Part shown: positions 7,317 through 15,560 of the stretch, one piece after another
How positions within the stretch are numbered: position 1 is the first letter of the stretch
How the letters are laid out: each line of letters starts with the position of its first letter
Assembly (NCBI RefSeq): GCF_001434895.1
Contig: NZ_AZEE01000027.1
Location: 446,538 to 510,537, forward strand
Length of the DNA stretch: 64,000 bases
Direction: 5' to 3'
DNA from: Secundilactobacillus odoratitofui DSM 19909 = JCM 15043
Lineage (GTDB): Bacteria > Bacillota > Bacilli > Lactobacillales > Lactobacillaceae
Translations under genes and position numbers: made by a program
Notes under the pieces: model-generated
What the model was told of the DNA's origin: nothing
The model's input: the letters and a program-made list of their open reading frames with translations, nothing else
Databases searched by the model: none

Positions 7317-8813
7317 ATGACACTCTTATACCGGAGTACTCGCGGTACCCAAGCTGACGCGTTAACCGCATCAGCTGCCATTTTACAAGGCTTAAGCCCG
7401 GACGGTGGCTTGTACGTGCCAACGCAAGCACCCCAACTTGACTTAGACTTAACCCAGTTACCTGAACTCTCCTACCAAGAAGTGGCCTTCAAAGTTCTGA
7501 AAGCTTTCTTAACGGACTTTACTGATGACGAAATTCGAGACTGTGTGAATGCAGCCTATGATGATAAATTTGATGATCCGCTCATTGCGCCAGTCAGCCA
7601 CCATGGCGATGACTTTTACCTGGAACTCTTCCATGGTGCAACGATTGCCTTTAAAGATTTAGCACTATCAATCTTGCCACACTTGATGACGACCGCCGCC
7701 AAAAAGAACCATTTTAACAAAGAAATCGTGATTTTAACGGCAACTTCCGGTGACACTGGTAAGGCCGCTATGGCTGGATTTGCTGACGTTCCTGGCACTA
7801 AGATTATCGTCTTCTACCCAAGCCAAGGGGTCAGTGCAATCCAGAAACAACAAATGATTACCCAGGTCGGCGAAAACACCTACGTGGTTGCAATCAACGG
7901 TAATTTCGACCAAGCCCAGACCAACGTCAAGACGATTTTTAACGATCAAGACTTTCTGGCTGAACTAGCTGAAAACGGCTATCAGTTCTCATCAGCTAAT
8001 TCAATTAACATTGGCCGCTTGGTGCCACAAGTTGCTTACTACTTTTACGCATACGGCCAATTGGTCAAACAGGGCGCGATTAAAAACGGCGATAAAATTA
8101 ACTTTAGTGTCCCGACCGGTAACTTTGGGGACATTTTAGCTGGCTACTACGCCAAAAATCTTGGACTACCAGTTAACCAGTTGATTTGTGCGTCTAACCA
8201 AAACAACGTCTTAACCGACTTTTTCGAAACCGGGTATTACGATCGCGTTCGACCATTCTTCACCACCACGTCGCCATCGATGGATATTCTCGTTTCTAGC
8301 AACCTAGAACGGCTGATCTTCCACGCTACCGGCGATGACGCTGACCAAACGGCTGCATACATGCATGATTTGGAAACCACCGGTCACTACCAAATTAAGC
8401 CTGACGAACTCAAGCAACTCCAAAATACGTTCTCAGCTGGTTTCGCAACGGCCGATGCAGACCGTGAAGCGATTGCCAAAGTTTATCAATCAACTCAATT
8501 TGCCATTGACCCGCATACAGCAATTGCCAAAGCAGTCGCGGATGCTTACCGTGAAAAAACTGATGATCAACACCCCATGGTAATTGTCTCAACGGCTAGT
8601 CCATACAAGTTCCCTAACGCCGTCCTTACAGCCATTGAAGGCCAAGAAGTGACCGCTGACGGACTCGCCGCCGTAGCCCAATTACAAGATCACATTCACG
8701 TTCCACTGCCACAAGCTATCCAGACTTTATTTGATGCCCAAGTTCGTCACACCATGATGGTCCAACCTGACGAAATGCATCAAGCGATTACAAAAATCCT
8801 TAAAATTGACTAG
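7317..8813 (+). CDS. thrC: Threonine synthase
   Basis: A 498-residue PLP enzyme that converts O-phosphohomoserine to threonine and phosphate, the last step of threonine synthesis. Family marks are the N-terminal YRSTRG and LSPDGGLYVP, the cofactor lysine in FHGATIAFKDLA (Lys113), the phosphate-binding TATSGDTGKAAM, FYPSQGVSAIQKQQM, and NSINIGRLVPQVAYYFYAY. Length is normal for the long bacterial form. An AAGGAGGACC site precedes the ATG. No hom or thrB genes are adjacent, so the pathway genes are scattered. A MarR regulator follows 76 bases downstream on the same strand. Confidence 0.95.
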   Translation: MTLLYRSTRGTQADALTASAAILQGLSPDGGLYVPTQAPQLDLDLTQLPELSYQEVAFKVLKAFLTDFTDDEIRDCVNAAYDDKFDDPLIAPVSHHGDDFYLELFHGATIAFKDLALSILPHLMTTAAKKNHFNKEIVILTATSGDTGKAAMAGFADVPGTKIIVFYPSQGVSAIQKQQMITQVGENTYVVAINGNFDQAQTNVKTIFNDQDFLAELAENGYQFSSANSINIGRLVPQVAYYFYAYGQLVKQGAIKNGDKINFSVPTGNFGDILAGYYAKNLGLPVNQLICASNQNNVLTDFFETGYYDRVRPFFTTTSPSMDILVSSNLERLIFHATGDDADQTAAYMHDLETTGHYQIKPDELKQLQNTFSAGFATADADREAIAKVYQSTQFAIDPHTAIAKAVADAYREKTDDQHPMVIVSTASPYKFPNAVLTAIEGQEVTADGLAAVAQLQDHIHVPLPQAIQTLFDAQVRHTMMVQPDEMHQAITKILKID

Positions 8814-8889
8814 GTTAAGCTATTCAAACAACCAAAAGACGGTTATACTTTAATAGTCAACAAATAGTAAGTAACCGAGGTGAAAGTTC

Positions 8890-9375
8890 GTGGCAGAAAC
8901 TAAAAAAGATTATTTAACACTCTCAACTTATAACGCAATTCTGCATCGTCAGCTTCAGCGTGACATGAATCAGTTGTTAATTAAAGACAAGTTACCCGTT
9001 AATATCACTGAAATGTACCTGATGGTTTTGATTCTTGAAAGTCAACCAATCAGCCAGCGTCGCGCTTCAACGACACTGGCCGTGGATGAAGGCTTGATGA
9101 CACGGATGGTCAAACATTTAACTGCCTTAGGGCTCATTCATAAACAGGCTGCTGAGCGCGATAAGCGTGTAAAGGAACTAACTTTAACCGCTGATGGCAA
9201 GGAATTGCTCGACTACGGGTTATCACAATTCAACGAATGGTGGGAGTCTTTTGAAGCCGATTTAGGCGATATCGACATTAACCACCTGGGTCGTGAACTC
9301 TATGACATTTCAAAAGTCGTCCTGTCCGATCGTCACCAGACCCCCTTGCGCAACGATCGCGTTGACGCCGAGTAA
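8890..9375 (+). CDS. MarR family transcriptional regulator
   Basis: A 161-residue winged-helix protein. The segment PISQRRASTTLAVDEGLMTRMVKHL is the recognition helix region, and AAERDKRVKELTLTADGKELL is the wing plus the start of the C-terminal dimerisation helix. The start is GTG, supported by ACCGAGGTGA nine bases upstream. It follows threonine synthase in the same direction and may be cotranscribed with it; an intrinsic terminator follows. No operator or target is evident, so its effector and regulon are unknown. Confidence 0.8.
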   Translation: MAETKKDYLTLSTYNAILHRQLQRDMNQLLIKDKLPVNITEMYLMVLILESQPISQRRASTTLAVDEGLMTRMVKHLTALGLIHKQAAERDKRVKELTLTADGKELLDYGLSQFNEWWESFEADLGDIDINHLGRELYDISKVVLSDRHQTPLRNDRVDAE

Positions 9376-9405
9376 GCTGGTCAATCAATTTATTAATCAC
9401 AATCA

Positions 9406-9434
9406 CAGTCAGTCGCTTGCGGCTGGCTTTTTTG
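9406..9434 (+). terminator. Intrinsic terminator after MarR gene
   Basis: GTCAGTC-GCTTGC-GGCTGGC (with G-U pairs) followed by TTTTTTG. Confidence 0.75.
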
Positions 9435-9488
9435 TTGCACAGCGCTTAGGATAAAGGTGACTAAAATGAATGATAAGGAGTGGTAAAG

Positions 9489-10127
9489 ATGACAAAATCT
9501 GTCACCATTGCACAAGCAAGACAAGCTGATCAACACACAATTAAAACGATTGGCATTCCATCACTTGTTCTTATGGAACGCGCCGCACTGGGTGCTACAG
9601 CCCGTTTACAACCAGACACATTCGATTTAACGCACGTTTTAGTATTTGCCGGAACTGGTAATAACGGTGGTGATGGCCTGGCCATCGCTCGAATGCTACA
9701 CGTTCGTGGCATCGACGTCACCGTCATGCTTACTGGCGACGCACACAAAACCTCCGTTGAGACTGGCCAGCAGCTTGCAATTTTAAGCTATTATCACATT
9801 CCCATTATACCTGCTAGCACTGATTTAACTGGTTACACCACCATCGTTGACGCCATTTTTGGTATTGGGCTTGATCGACCCGTTTCCGGTAAGTTCGCCG
9901 ACTGGGTCAATGCCATTAACGCGAGTTCAGCGCCGGTACTGAGCGTCGATGTACCATCTGGTCTCAACGCTGACACCGGCGAACCACAAGGCGCTACTGT
10001 TCAGGCCACTGCAACTAGCACTTTTGCGTATGCTAAACAGGGATTTCTCACTGATTCTGGCCAGCAGTATACTGGTCAATTATTTGTAGAAGATATCGGT
10101 GTTTACTTAAATGACCGCGCTGATTAG
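9489..10127 (+). CDS. NAD(P)H-hydrate epimerase (YjeF N-terminal domain)
   Basis: A 212-residue single-domain enzyme that interconverts R and S forms of hydrated NAD(P)H so that the partner dehydratase can repair the cofactor. Key features are the GTGNNGGDGLAIARML nucleotide-binding loop, DAIFGIGLDRPVSG, and SVDVPSGLNADTG, all typical of the YjeF_N/NnrE family. The ATP/ADP-dependent dehydratase domain, fused in E. coli, is absent and should be a separate gene. The ATG at 9489 is preferred because AAGGAG sits eight bases before it; an in-frame GTG at 9480 overlaps that site. Confidence 0.88.
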   Translation: MTKSVTIAQARQADQHTIKTIGIPSLVLMERAALGATARLQPDTFDLTHVLVFAGTGNNGGDGLAIARMLHVRGIDVTVMLTGDAHKTSVETGQQLAILSYYHIPIIPASTDLTGYTTIVDAIFGIGLDRPVSGKFADWVNAINASSAPVLSVDVPSGLNADTGEPQGATVQATATSTFAYAKQGFLTDSGQQYTGQLFVEDIGVYLNDRAD

Positions 10128-10247
10128 CATTTAGCCACGTTATATGAATTTAATACCTACTCATCTGACCGATAACATTTGATTAGATCAATATTCAGAA
10201 TACTCTGCCGCTATTCTTTTCCCACCATGTTAGCCGTAGTGCCAGAA

Positions 10248-10407
10248 GTCAATTTTTTGACGGGTGGCAGTGACTAGTACCACTTTGCGCGGTAGTGCTT
10301 AGTGGTACTGGACGCTTCTGAGACTCGTGGGTTTCGAGTCTCAGAAACGAGACGGAAAACGCAAAGCGGTTGCAGTCGGTCCCACAGCTACCCGTCAAAA
10401 AATTGAC
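10248..10407 (-). repeat. Dispersed structured element, family 2, copy A
   Basis: A 160-base element between two convergent genes. The closing stem is 18 bp perfect: GTCAATTTTTTGACGGGT (10248-10265) with its complement at 10390-10407. Inside are AGTACCACT/AGTGGTACT (10276-10284, 10301-10309) and TTCTGAGACTCG/CGAGTCTCAGAA (10316-10327, 10335-10346), arranged around a multi-branch junction. The complement aligns with the element at 35380. Unpaired words such as GCTGTGGGACCG, CAACCGCT, GCGTTTTCC, CGTCCAGT and GTCACTGC are shared, whereas the stems differ. Confidence 0.8.
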
Positions 10408-10446
10408 TGGCAGCCGAAGGCGGACTACTCCCGCATATCTACAGTT

Positions 10447-10487
10447 AAAAACAGGATAATTGCCGAAGTGGCAGTCATCCTGTTTTT
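10447..10487. terminator. Bidirectional terminator between epimerase gene and pepV
   Basis: AAAAACAGGAT / ATCCTGTTTTT with inner TGCC/GGCA. A and T tracts on both sides suit both converging transcripts. Confidence 0.85.
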
Positions 10488-10521
10488 CTAAAGTCTATTA
10501 AATGTGTTTAAGTCTGATCAT

Positions 10522-11856
10522 TTATTCAGTGGTCAAGCGTTTAATCGCTTCAGCATAAATCGTCATGGCTTTAAACATCTTATCAAGTTCCCACTGTTCA
10601 TCAACCTGATGCATGTAATCAGGCACACCTGGCAGCATGGCACCAAAGGCAACACACTGGTTCATCGTCCGGGCGTACGTTGCACCGCCTGATACTTGCG
10701 GTTCTGTGGTGTCACCCGTCACATCTCGATAAGTTGCCATGAGTTTTTGAACAAGGTCACTGTCCGTTGGTACGTAAAGTGGTGCCAAATAATCGAAGTC
10801 TTCATACTGATAACCATACTCAGCAATTCGTTGACTTAATTGGTCAATCAATTGATCATGATCAACCGTAACCGGAATCCGCATATCCACTTGCATCCGA
10901 GTTTCTTTTTCGCTGACTTCAATGTTAGAGATGTTGATGGTTAAATGCCCAGAGGCTTCATCTTCCACGTTGCCGAGAAGGTTTACCCCAGTGGCGTCTT
11001 CTTTGAAACACTGACCAATTAAACTCATCGGCCCATCCGGGAAGACTTTATCAAGCGCCATTGCCAAACGTAACACCGCGTTAGTCCCGGTTGGCGCTAG
11101 CATAGCGTGCACAGATTTACCAGTCACCGTGATACCATCGTCACTAGTCTCAAAGGCAAAACCAAAGTCACTGAGGGCTTGCTTGACTTCAGCTAATTTT
11201 GGCCCATTATAGCTTGCTTTGGCGGGCACCGCATTAAAGGCGTTTGTCATCTTCAAAGTAAAGTCTGAGGTACCAGGACCAACAAAGTAAGATTGTTGTA
11301 GTCCCTTTTCAGCATAAGTCACCGGGAACTCTGAATCAGGCGCGATACCGTGAGTAATTGGCGCTTCCTTTTCTTGATAAACCTTAATGCCACGCCAAAG
11401 TGTCTCTTCGTCGGTTCCAAAAATAAACCGAATGCGTTCTTTAAACGTGACGCCAGCGTCCATCAACGCCTTAACCGCATAGAGTGCTGCCACAGAAGGC
11501 CCTTTATCATCTTGAACGCCACGGCCATAAATAACACCATCCTTTACCGTTGCATTAAATGGGTCCGTCGACCAATCGGCAACGTCACCAGCAGGAACTA
11601 CATCAACGTGTCCGATGATGCCAAAAATTTTGTCACCACTGCCAACTTCCGCATAACCATAGTTACCATCTGGATCCGTGTAGGTCTTAAACCCAAGCTC
11701 ACTGCAAAGGGCCATCATCTCGTCCAATGCGGCTCGAATCGGTTTACCAAACGGCGCACCTGGTGCAGCTGCCTCTAGATTAGACGGATGGGCAACCAAT
11801 CGTTTTAAAGCAGCTACTGCAGCTTGTTGATGCTCAGAAGTAATATAAGTTTTCAT
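10522..11856 (-). CDS. pepV: Dipeptidase PepV (M20 family)
   Basis: A 444-residue cytoplasmic zinc dipeptidase that cleaves dipeptides released during casein or peptide breakdown. Metal and catalytic motifs of M20 are present: GHVDVVPAG (His83, Asp85), GRGVQDDKGPS with the bridging Asp, the GTDEETLW glutamate pair and PDSEFP; the C-terminal His falls in a DYMHQVDE segment. The lid domain is the long insertion typical of PepV (FVGPGTSDFTLKM onward). An AAGGGAGG site precedes the ATG. It lies 120 bases downstream of a YfcC-type carrier on the same strand, which suggests peptide or amino acid uptake followed by hydrolysis. Confidence 0.93.
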   Translation of the reverse strand: MKTYITSEHQQAAVAALKRLVAHPSNLEAAAPGAPFGKPIRAALDEMMALCSELGFKTYTDPDGNYGYAEVGSGDKIFGIIGHVDVVPAGDVADWSTDPFNATVKDGVIYGRGVQDDKGPSVAALYAVKALMDAGVTFKERIRFIFGTDEETLWRGIKVYQEKEAPITHGIAPDSEFPVTYAEKGLQQSYFVGPGTSDFTLKMTNAFNAVPAKASYNGPKLAEVKQALSDFGFAFETSDDGITVTGKSVHAMLAPTGTNAVLRLAMALDKVFPDGPMSLIGQCFKEDATGVNLLGNVEDEASGHLTINISNIEVSEKETRMQVDMRIPVTVDHDQLIDQLSQRIAEYGYQYEDFDYLAPLYVPTDSDLVQKLMATYRDVTGDTTEPQVSGGATYARTMNQCVAFGAMLPGVPDYMHQVDEQWELDKMFKAMTIYAEAIKRLTTE

Positions 11857-11976
11857 CTTTGAAAGCCTCCCTTGTTAAAATACTCATACGCTAATTATCG
11901 CATAGTTTCTATACGAAAAGGCGTTTCGTCAAAATGAAACACTTCTGACAATCCGCCTATTCATGACTTCAAGTTG

Positions 11977-13494
11977 CTACAGAATTGCGAGGACACCCAA
12001 GAAGACGCAGGTGACAATGAAGAGATAAATCATCAATTTCGCAATCCATTTCCACCAAGTACTAATGTTGATGTGGGCAATTGCTAAGGCCCCCATCACA
12101 ACACCAGAAGTTGGTGTGATTAAGTTAACCCAGCCAGAAGCCGCTTGGTAAGCAGTAATTACGACACTACCATCAACGCCAGCGAATTTACCCATCGGAC
12201 CAATAATACCCATGGTAGCTGATGCTAAACCAGAAGTAGATGGAATCAAGAATGACATTGGAATGTAGAAAATGTAGGTGATGATAATGAAGACACTCTG
12301 TGACAAGCCTTTGAGTCCTAACTCGCCCCAATGTAACACTGTATCGGTAATCATACCGTCATTCATGACTACTTGAATTCCACGAGCAACTGCCACGATA
12401 ATGGCAACGCTTAAGAATTCAGCCATACCACCCATGAAGGCGTTGATAAAGTCAGTTTCCTTCATCTTGTAAACAAACATAATCACAACTGCCATTAATA
12501 AGAACAGCATCGTAATTTCAGAGAAGTACCAGTCACCCAGTGGCACCATATCACTACCAATTAGGTTACCAAGTACTGGAATCTTAGCGAGCCACTTCGT
12601 TGCGCTTTCAAAGAAGGTCCATTTTTCGTTGATCGTACTCCATGGAATTAGGCCAACGATCATCAGCACGAAAGTACCACCAAATAGCCATAAGACTGCT
12701 TTTTGACGTCCTGTCATGGTACCCGCTTCATCCGTATCACTAACGGAGAACCGATCCAAATCTTCTTGGCGTTGTTCGTAAATAGCCGATTTGCTTGGAT
12801 CCTTTTCGATCTTAGAGGCGTAATGATAAACGTACCAGATGCCTAATACTAATACGATAATGAGTAGGATAAACCGTGGAATCAAGCCATCCCCCATCGA
12901 AAGGTTCATGGTTTGAGACGCAACACCAGTCGCAAACGGGTTAACGGTTGAAGCCAAACAGCCAATTTGAGAACCAACCAGCACAATTGCCACCGCTGTT
13001 AATGAGTCGAACCCGACACCAATCATCACTGGGATTAAAAGTGGGTAAAAGGCAATGGTTTCTTCCGCCATACCATATGTTGAACCACCTAACGCGAACA
13101 GGATCATTAAAATTGGAATCAGGCGTTTTTCTTTGCCCTTATACTTACGAACCACTGCACCGATACCATCATCAAGTGCCTTGGTCTTATTAACAACCCC
13201 TAAGAAACCACCAATTACGAGAATAAATAGTGAGATAGAAATGGCGCCTTCAGTATGTTCGTTACCAACCATCCCAAAAACCGGGGCCATAAAGATATCC
13301 CAAATACCCTGAGGATTTGCCGTTACAGATTTGTACGTATGAGCGATAATGTTGCCCGCTTTATCCGTATTGTACGCACCTGCTGGAATAATCCAGGTGA
13401 GAATTGCAACTAAGCCAATAATGATGAATAAAATCGTAAACGCTGACGGCATTTTAAACCGTCGCTTCTTTGGTTGAACTTTAGGTGCTTGCAT
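11977..13494 (-). CDS. YfcC-type membrane transporter (C4-dicarboxylate / amino acid carrier superfamily)
   Basis: A 505-residue protein with about twelve membrane helices. The start was set to the ATG at 13494 (MQAPKVQPKKRRFKMPSAF) because TAAGGAG precedes it at good distance; two earlier ATGs lie within or before that site. The N-terminal KKRRFKMPSAFTILFIIIG, LTWIIPAGAY, the hairpin segment GGSTYGMAEETIAFYPLLIPVM, and SQIGCLASTVNPFATGVAS match YfcC proteins, which are related to arginine/ornithine and dicarboxylate carriers. IPSTSGLASATMGI and NLITPTSGVVMGAL are the second hairpin region. The substrate is not known, but linkage with pepV points to peptide-derived amino acids or short peptides. 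Confidence 0.8.
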   Translation of the reverse strand: MQAPKVQPKKRRFKMPSAFTILFIIIGLVAILTWIIPAGAYNTDKAGNIIAHTYKSVTANPQGIWDIFMAPVFGMVGNEHTEGAISISLFILVIGGFLGVVNKTKALDDGIGAVVRKYKGKEKRLIPILMILFALGGSTYGMAEETIAFYPLLIPVMIGVGFDSLTAVAIVLVGSQIGCLASTVNPFATGVASQTMNLSMGDGLIPRFILLIIVLVLGIWYVYHYASKIEKDPSKSAIYEQRQEDLDRFSVSDTDEAGTMTGRQKAVLWLFGGTFVLMIVGLIPWSTINEKWTFFESATKWLAKIPVLGNLIGSDMVPLGDWYFSEITMLFLLMAVVIMFVYKMKETDFINAFMGGMAEFLSVAIIVAVARGIQVVMNDGMITDTVLHWGELGLKGLSQSVFIIITYIFYIPMSFLIPSTSGLASATMGIIGPMGKFAGVDGSVVITAYQAASGWVNLITPTSGVVMGALAIAHINISTWWKWIAKLMIYLFIVTCVFLGVLAIL

Positions 13495-13527
13495 TTTTCT
13501 CATCTCCTTACTATTATTCTTTAACAA

Positions 13528-14026
13528 TTTTAGTTTATCGAAGAGAAGTAACTAAATTATGACTATTTTCCGAAGTTTTTGTATTAAAAATTTCTTAATA
13601 CTGAGCATTAAAGTTGCCTAATGTATAAATGTATATCACATCATGATTCTATCATGTGGATTTATTCACTACAAATGATAAATCAATAATAAAGCGCTAT
13701 CATTTTGCTGATAATTTCAGTCATATTCCCGGTACTATCGTATTCATCACTATTTTTCAATGTTTTCATTCAGTTACCTTACGCTTAAGTTTTAACACTT
13801 AATCCCATCAGGTATCAGTTGGTGTTTTTTACCCATATTGAACAATTTACTACCTATTGTATAATAACTAAAACATCAATATATCTTTCAATACGCACAC
13901 TATTTTAGACACCATTTGTCCTGAGAATCACTTATATTTAAAATCTTTAGGCATCCATCACCGTTTGTCTTTTAGTCAGTCCATGCTATAATCAGCGTAA
14001 ATTATCAACACCATGGAGGTAACTGT
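13528..14026. other. Long A+T-rich spacer with divergent promoters
   Basis: About 500 bases upstream of both the YfcC-type gene and the VanX-like gene. CATGAT-TCT-ATCATG (near 13642-13657) is a perfect small palindrome that could be an operator. I see no coding frame with a binding site and no riboswitch signature. Confidence 0.5.
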
Positions 14027-14581
14027 ATGACTGACACTGGTTTTATGAATATTCAAGATGCAGATCCCGATATTATTGTTGACCTGAAGTACGCCACAAC
14101 TGACAACTTTACTGGTAAGGTGATTTACGATTTCACAACGGCGATTGCTCGCACTGGCACCGCTCAAAAATTAGGCGCTGCTAGCCGACTGCTTAAGCAA
14201 AAGGGCTACCGTCTTAAAGTTTGGGATGCCTTTCGACCAGTCACGGCACAGGCAAAACTGTTTGATGTCGTTTCTGATCCGACTTGGGTTGCCAAGCCCA
14301 ACCCCAATTATTCACACCAAAAAGGGGTTACATTTGACCTAACTTTAACTGATATGGCCGGACATGAAGTTGAGATGCAGTCTGGATTTGACGATTTCAC
14401 CGGTAAGGCAGTTCGCGATTATCCACGAACCGCTACCCAAGAGGCCAATTACCAAACTTTACTCCAAGCCATGACCGAGGCTGGCTTTGTCGGGTACGAA
14501 AACGAGTGGTGGGATTACCGCGACACCGAAATGGATAGTTACGGTCCGTTACAAGCTGACCCTAATGACTACGCTCACTAA
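14027..14581 (+). CDS. VanX-like D-alanyl-D-alanine dipeptidase (M15D), variant zinc ligand
   Basis: A 184-residue cytoplasmic protein of the VanX/DdpX family that hydrolyses D-Ala-D-Ala. Visible features are DAFRP with the substrate Arg70, SHQKGVTFDL supplying zinc ligands His97 and Asp104, and YENEWWDY supplying the catalytic Glu160. In VanX the third zinc ligand is the His of EWWH; here it is Asp163. Asp can bind zinc, so activity is possible but not certain. No vanH/vanA-type genes are nearby, so this is a housekeeping peptidoglycan or dipeptide recycling enzyme, not a resistance cluster. An ATGGAGGTA site precedes the ATG. Confidence 0.85.
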   Translation: MTDTGFMNIQDADPDIIVDLKYATTDNFTGKVIYDFTTAIARTGTAQKLGAASRLLKQKGYRLKVWDAFRPVTAQAKLFDVVSDPTWVAKPNPNYSHQKGVTFDLTLTDMAGHEVEMQSGFDDFTGKAVRDYPRTATQEANYQTLLQAMTEAGFVGYENEWWDYRDTEMDSYGPLQADPNDYAH

Positions 14582-14618
14582 GCCAATGACTAACCATTTA
14601 GGGATAAACTGACTATAC

Positions 14619-14766
14619 TGGTCTATGGTTGTTACCTCCTCCAAACAATTTTCACTCAGTGTTCTGAAGTGAACACCATGGTAATAACCGTTATTGATCA
14701 ATCCCGGTTAACGCAATTGACCAACCCAAAAACGACGCCTCTGATAAAACAGAGACGCCGTTTTTT
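14619..14766 (+). ncRNA. Possible small RNA with anti-Shine-Dalgarno loop (candidate)
   Basis: A structured spacer after the VanX-like gene. GGTTGTTACC and GGTAATAACC enclose an inner hairpin (GTGTTC/GAACAC), with CCTCCTCC exposed between, and a strong terminator closes the region. TATACT at 14613 could be a -10 box. The word TTAC-(C)-TCCTCCAAA recurs in the candidate at 21259. It could equally be just the 3' untranslated end of the upstream gene. Confidence 0.3.
14728..14766. terminator. Bidirectional terminator
   Basis: AAAACG-A-CGCCTCTG / CAGAGACG-CCG-TTTTTT, a hairpin with two mismatches. It serves the VanX-like gene on one strand and the 14782 gene on the other. Confidence 0.8.
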
Positions 14767-14781
14767 AGTCATCATTGACGT

Positions 14782-15426
14782 TTATTGTTGATTTGATTGG
14801 TTCGCTTGCTTAATAAATGAATGGTCTGGGACTCGAATTAACGTGAAACGGTTGGCTAACCGGCCAGCATGTAACCCGATCCCGTTGAGGAAGGTCTTCT
14901 TATAGGTAGTTTCTTCAACACCGATCCAGGCCTTTTGATGTTGCTTTTCCATCTGCTTAACCTTCGATTGATTCCAGGTGTACGCAGAAGCAACCACATT
15001 TATCGGATGAGTGCCGCTGGAAACCGTGGCATTTTCGCTAGAGACCATATCCTTCTCACCCGCAGTGTAGAAGGTATAGTATTGAACCGGTTTCGTACCG
15101 TTACCGTTCTTAATTGTCACGTATGCCGAACTACCAACCGAACTTGTATCCAAAACCAGTGGCTTGTATTGATAAGCAACCGTCACCCGTTTTGAATTAA
15201 CAGCATTAACGTCTTGGAAAAGTGTCGTGTAACTCATTCCCCAAAACGCCAACAGAAAAATGACTAATTCAATGGATGACTTTGTGATGTTTTGCCAAGA
15301 CCACGATCGTTTTTCGGTAACCAATAACTTTAAGCGGCGGACGCGCATATCGTGCACCATCCAGACTAAGTAGATTACCAACAGTAGCCATAGCCCCATG
15401 CCTACTAAATTCCACGCCGATTTCAT
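14782..15426 (-). CDS. Membrane-anchored protein, LVIS_2131-like family
   Basis: A 214-residue protein with two N-terminal membrane helices (WNLVGMGLWLLLVIYLVWMV and IELVIFLLAFWGMSYTTLF) separated by a basic cytoplasmic loop. An outside domain of about 140 residues follows, rich in Tyr, Ser and Thr. The ATG at 15426 is preferred because GAAGGAG is eight bases before it; the TTG two codons earlier is too close. The layout recalls the lactobacillar LVIS_2131 family, which has no assigned function; this match is from memory of sequence style, not a search. It is monocistronic. Confidence 0.55.
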   Translation of the reverse strand: MKSAWNLVGMGLWLLLVIYLVWMVHDMRVRRLKLLVTEKRSWSWQNITKSSIELVIFLLAFWGMSYTTLFQDVNAVNSKRVTVAYQYKPLVLDTSSVGSSAYVTIKNGNGTKPVQYYTFYTAGEKDMVSSENATVSSGTHPINVVASAYTWNQSKVKQMEKQHQKAWIGVEETTYKKTFLNGIGLHAGRLANRFTLIRVPDHSFIKQANQSNQQ

Positions 15427-15560
15427 ACCCAATTCTCCTTCTTCACAATAAGCGACGATGCGCTAATTTATCGAAAAATACGGCCTCAAACAAGTTCTTA
15501 CCTGGAACTGTCTAGCTGACCTATAATAACATTATACTACATTCTTTGGAGGCTTTTCAG

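Noticed and set aside
9530-9748. Minus-strand frame opposite the epimerase gene
   Set aside because: No binding site; low-complexity, codon-shadow composition.
14027-14581. Vancomycin resistance cluster
   Set aside because: Only a VanX-like gene; no vanH, vanA or vanRS partners in the neighbourhood.
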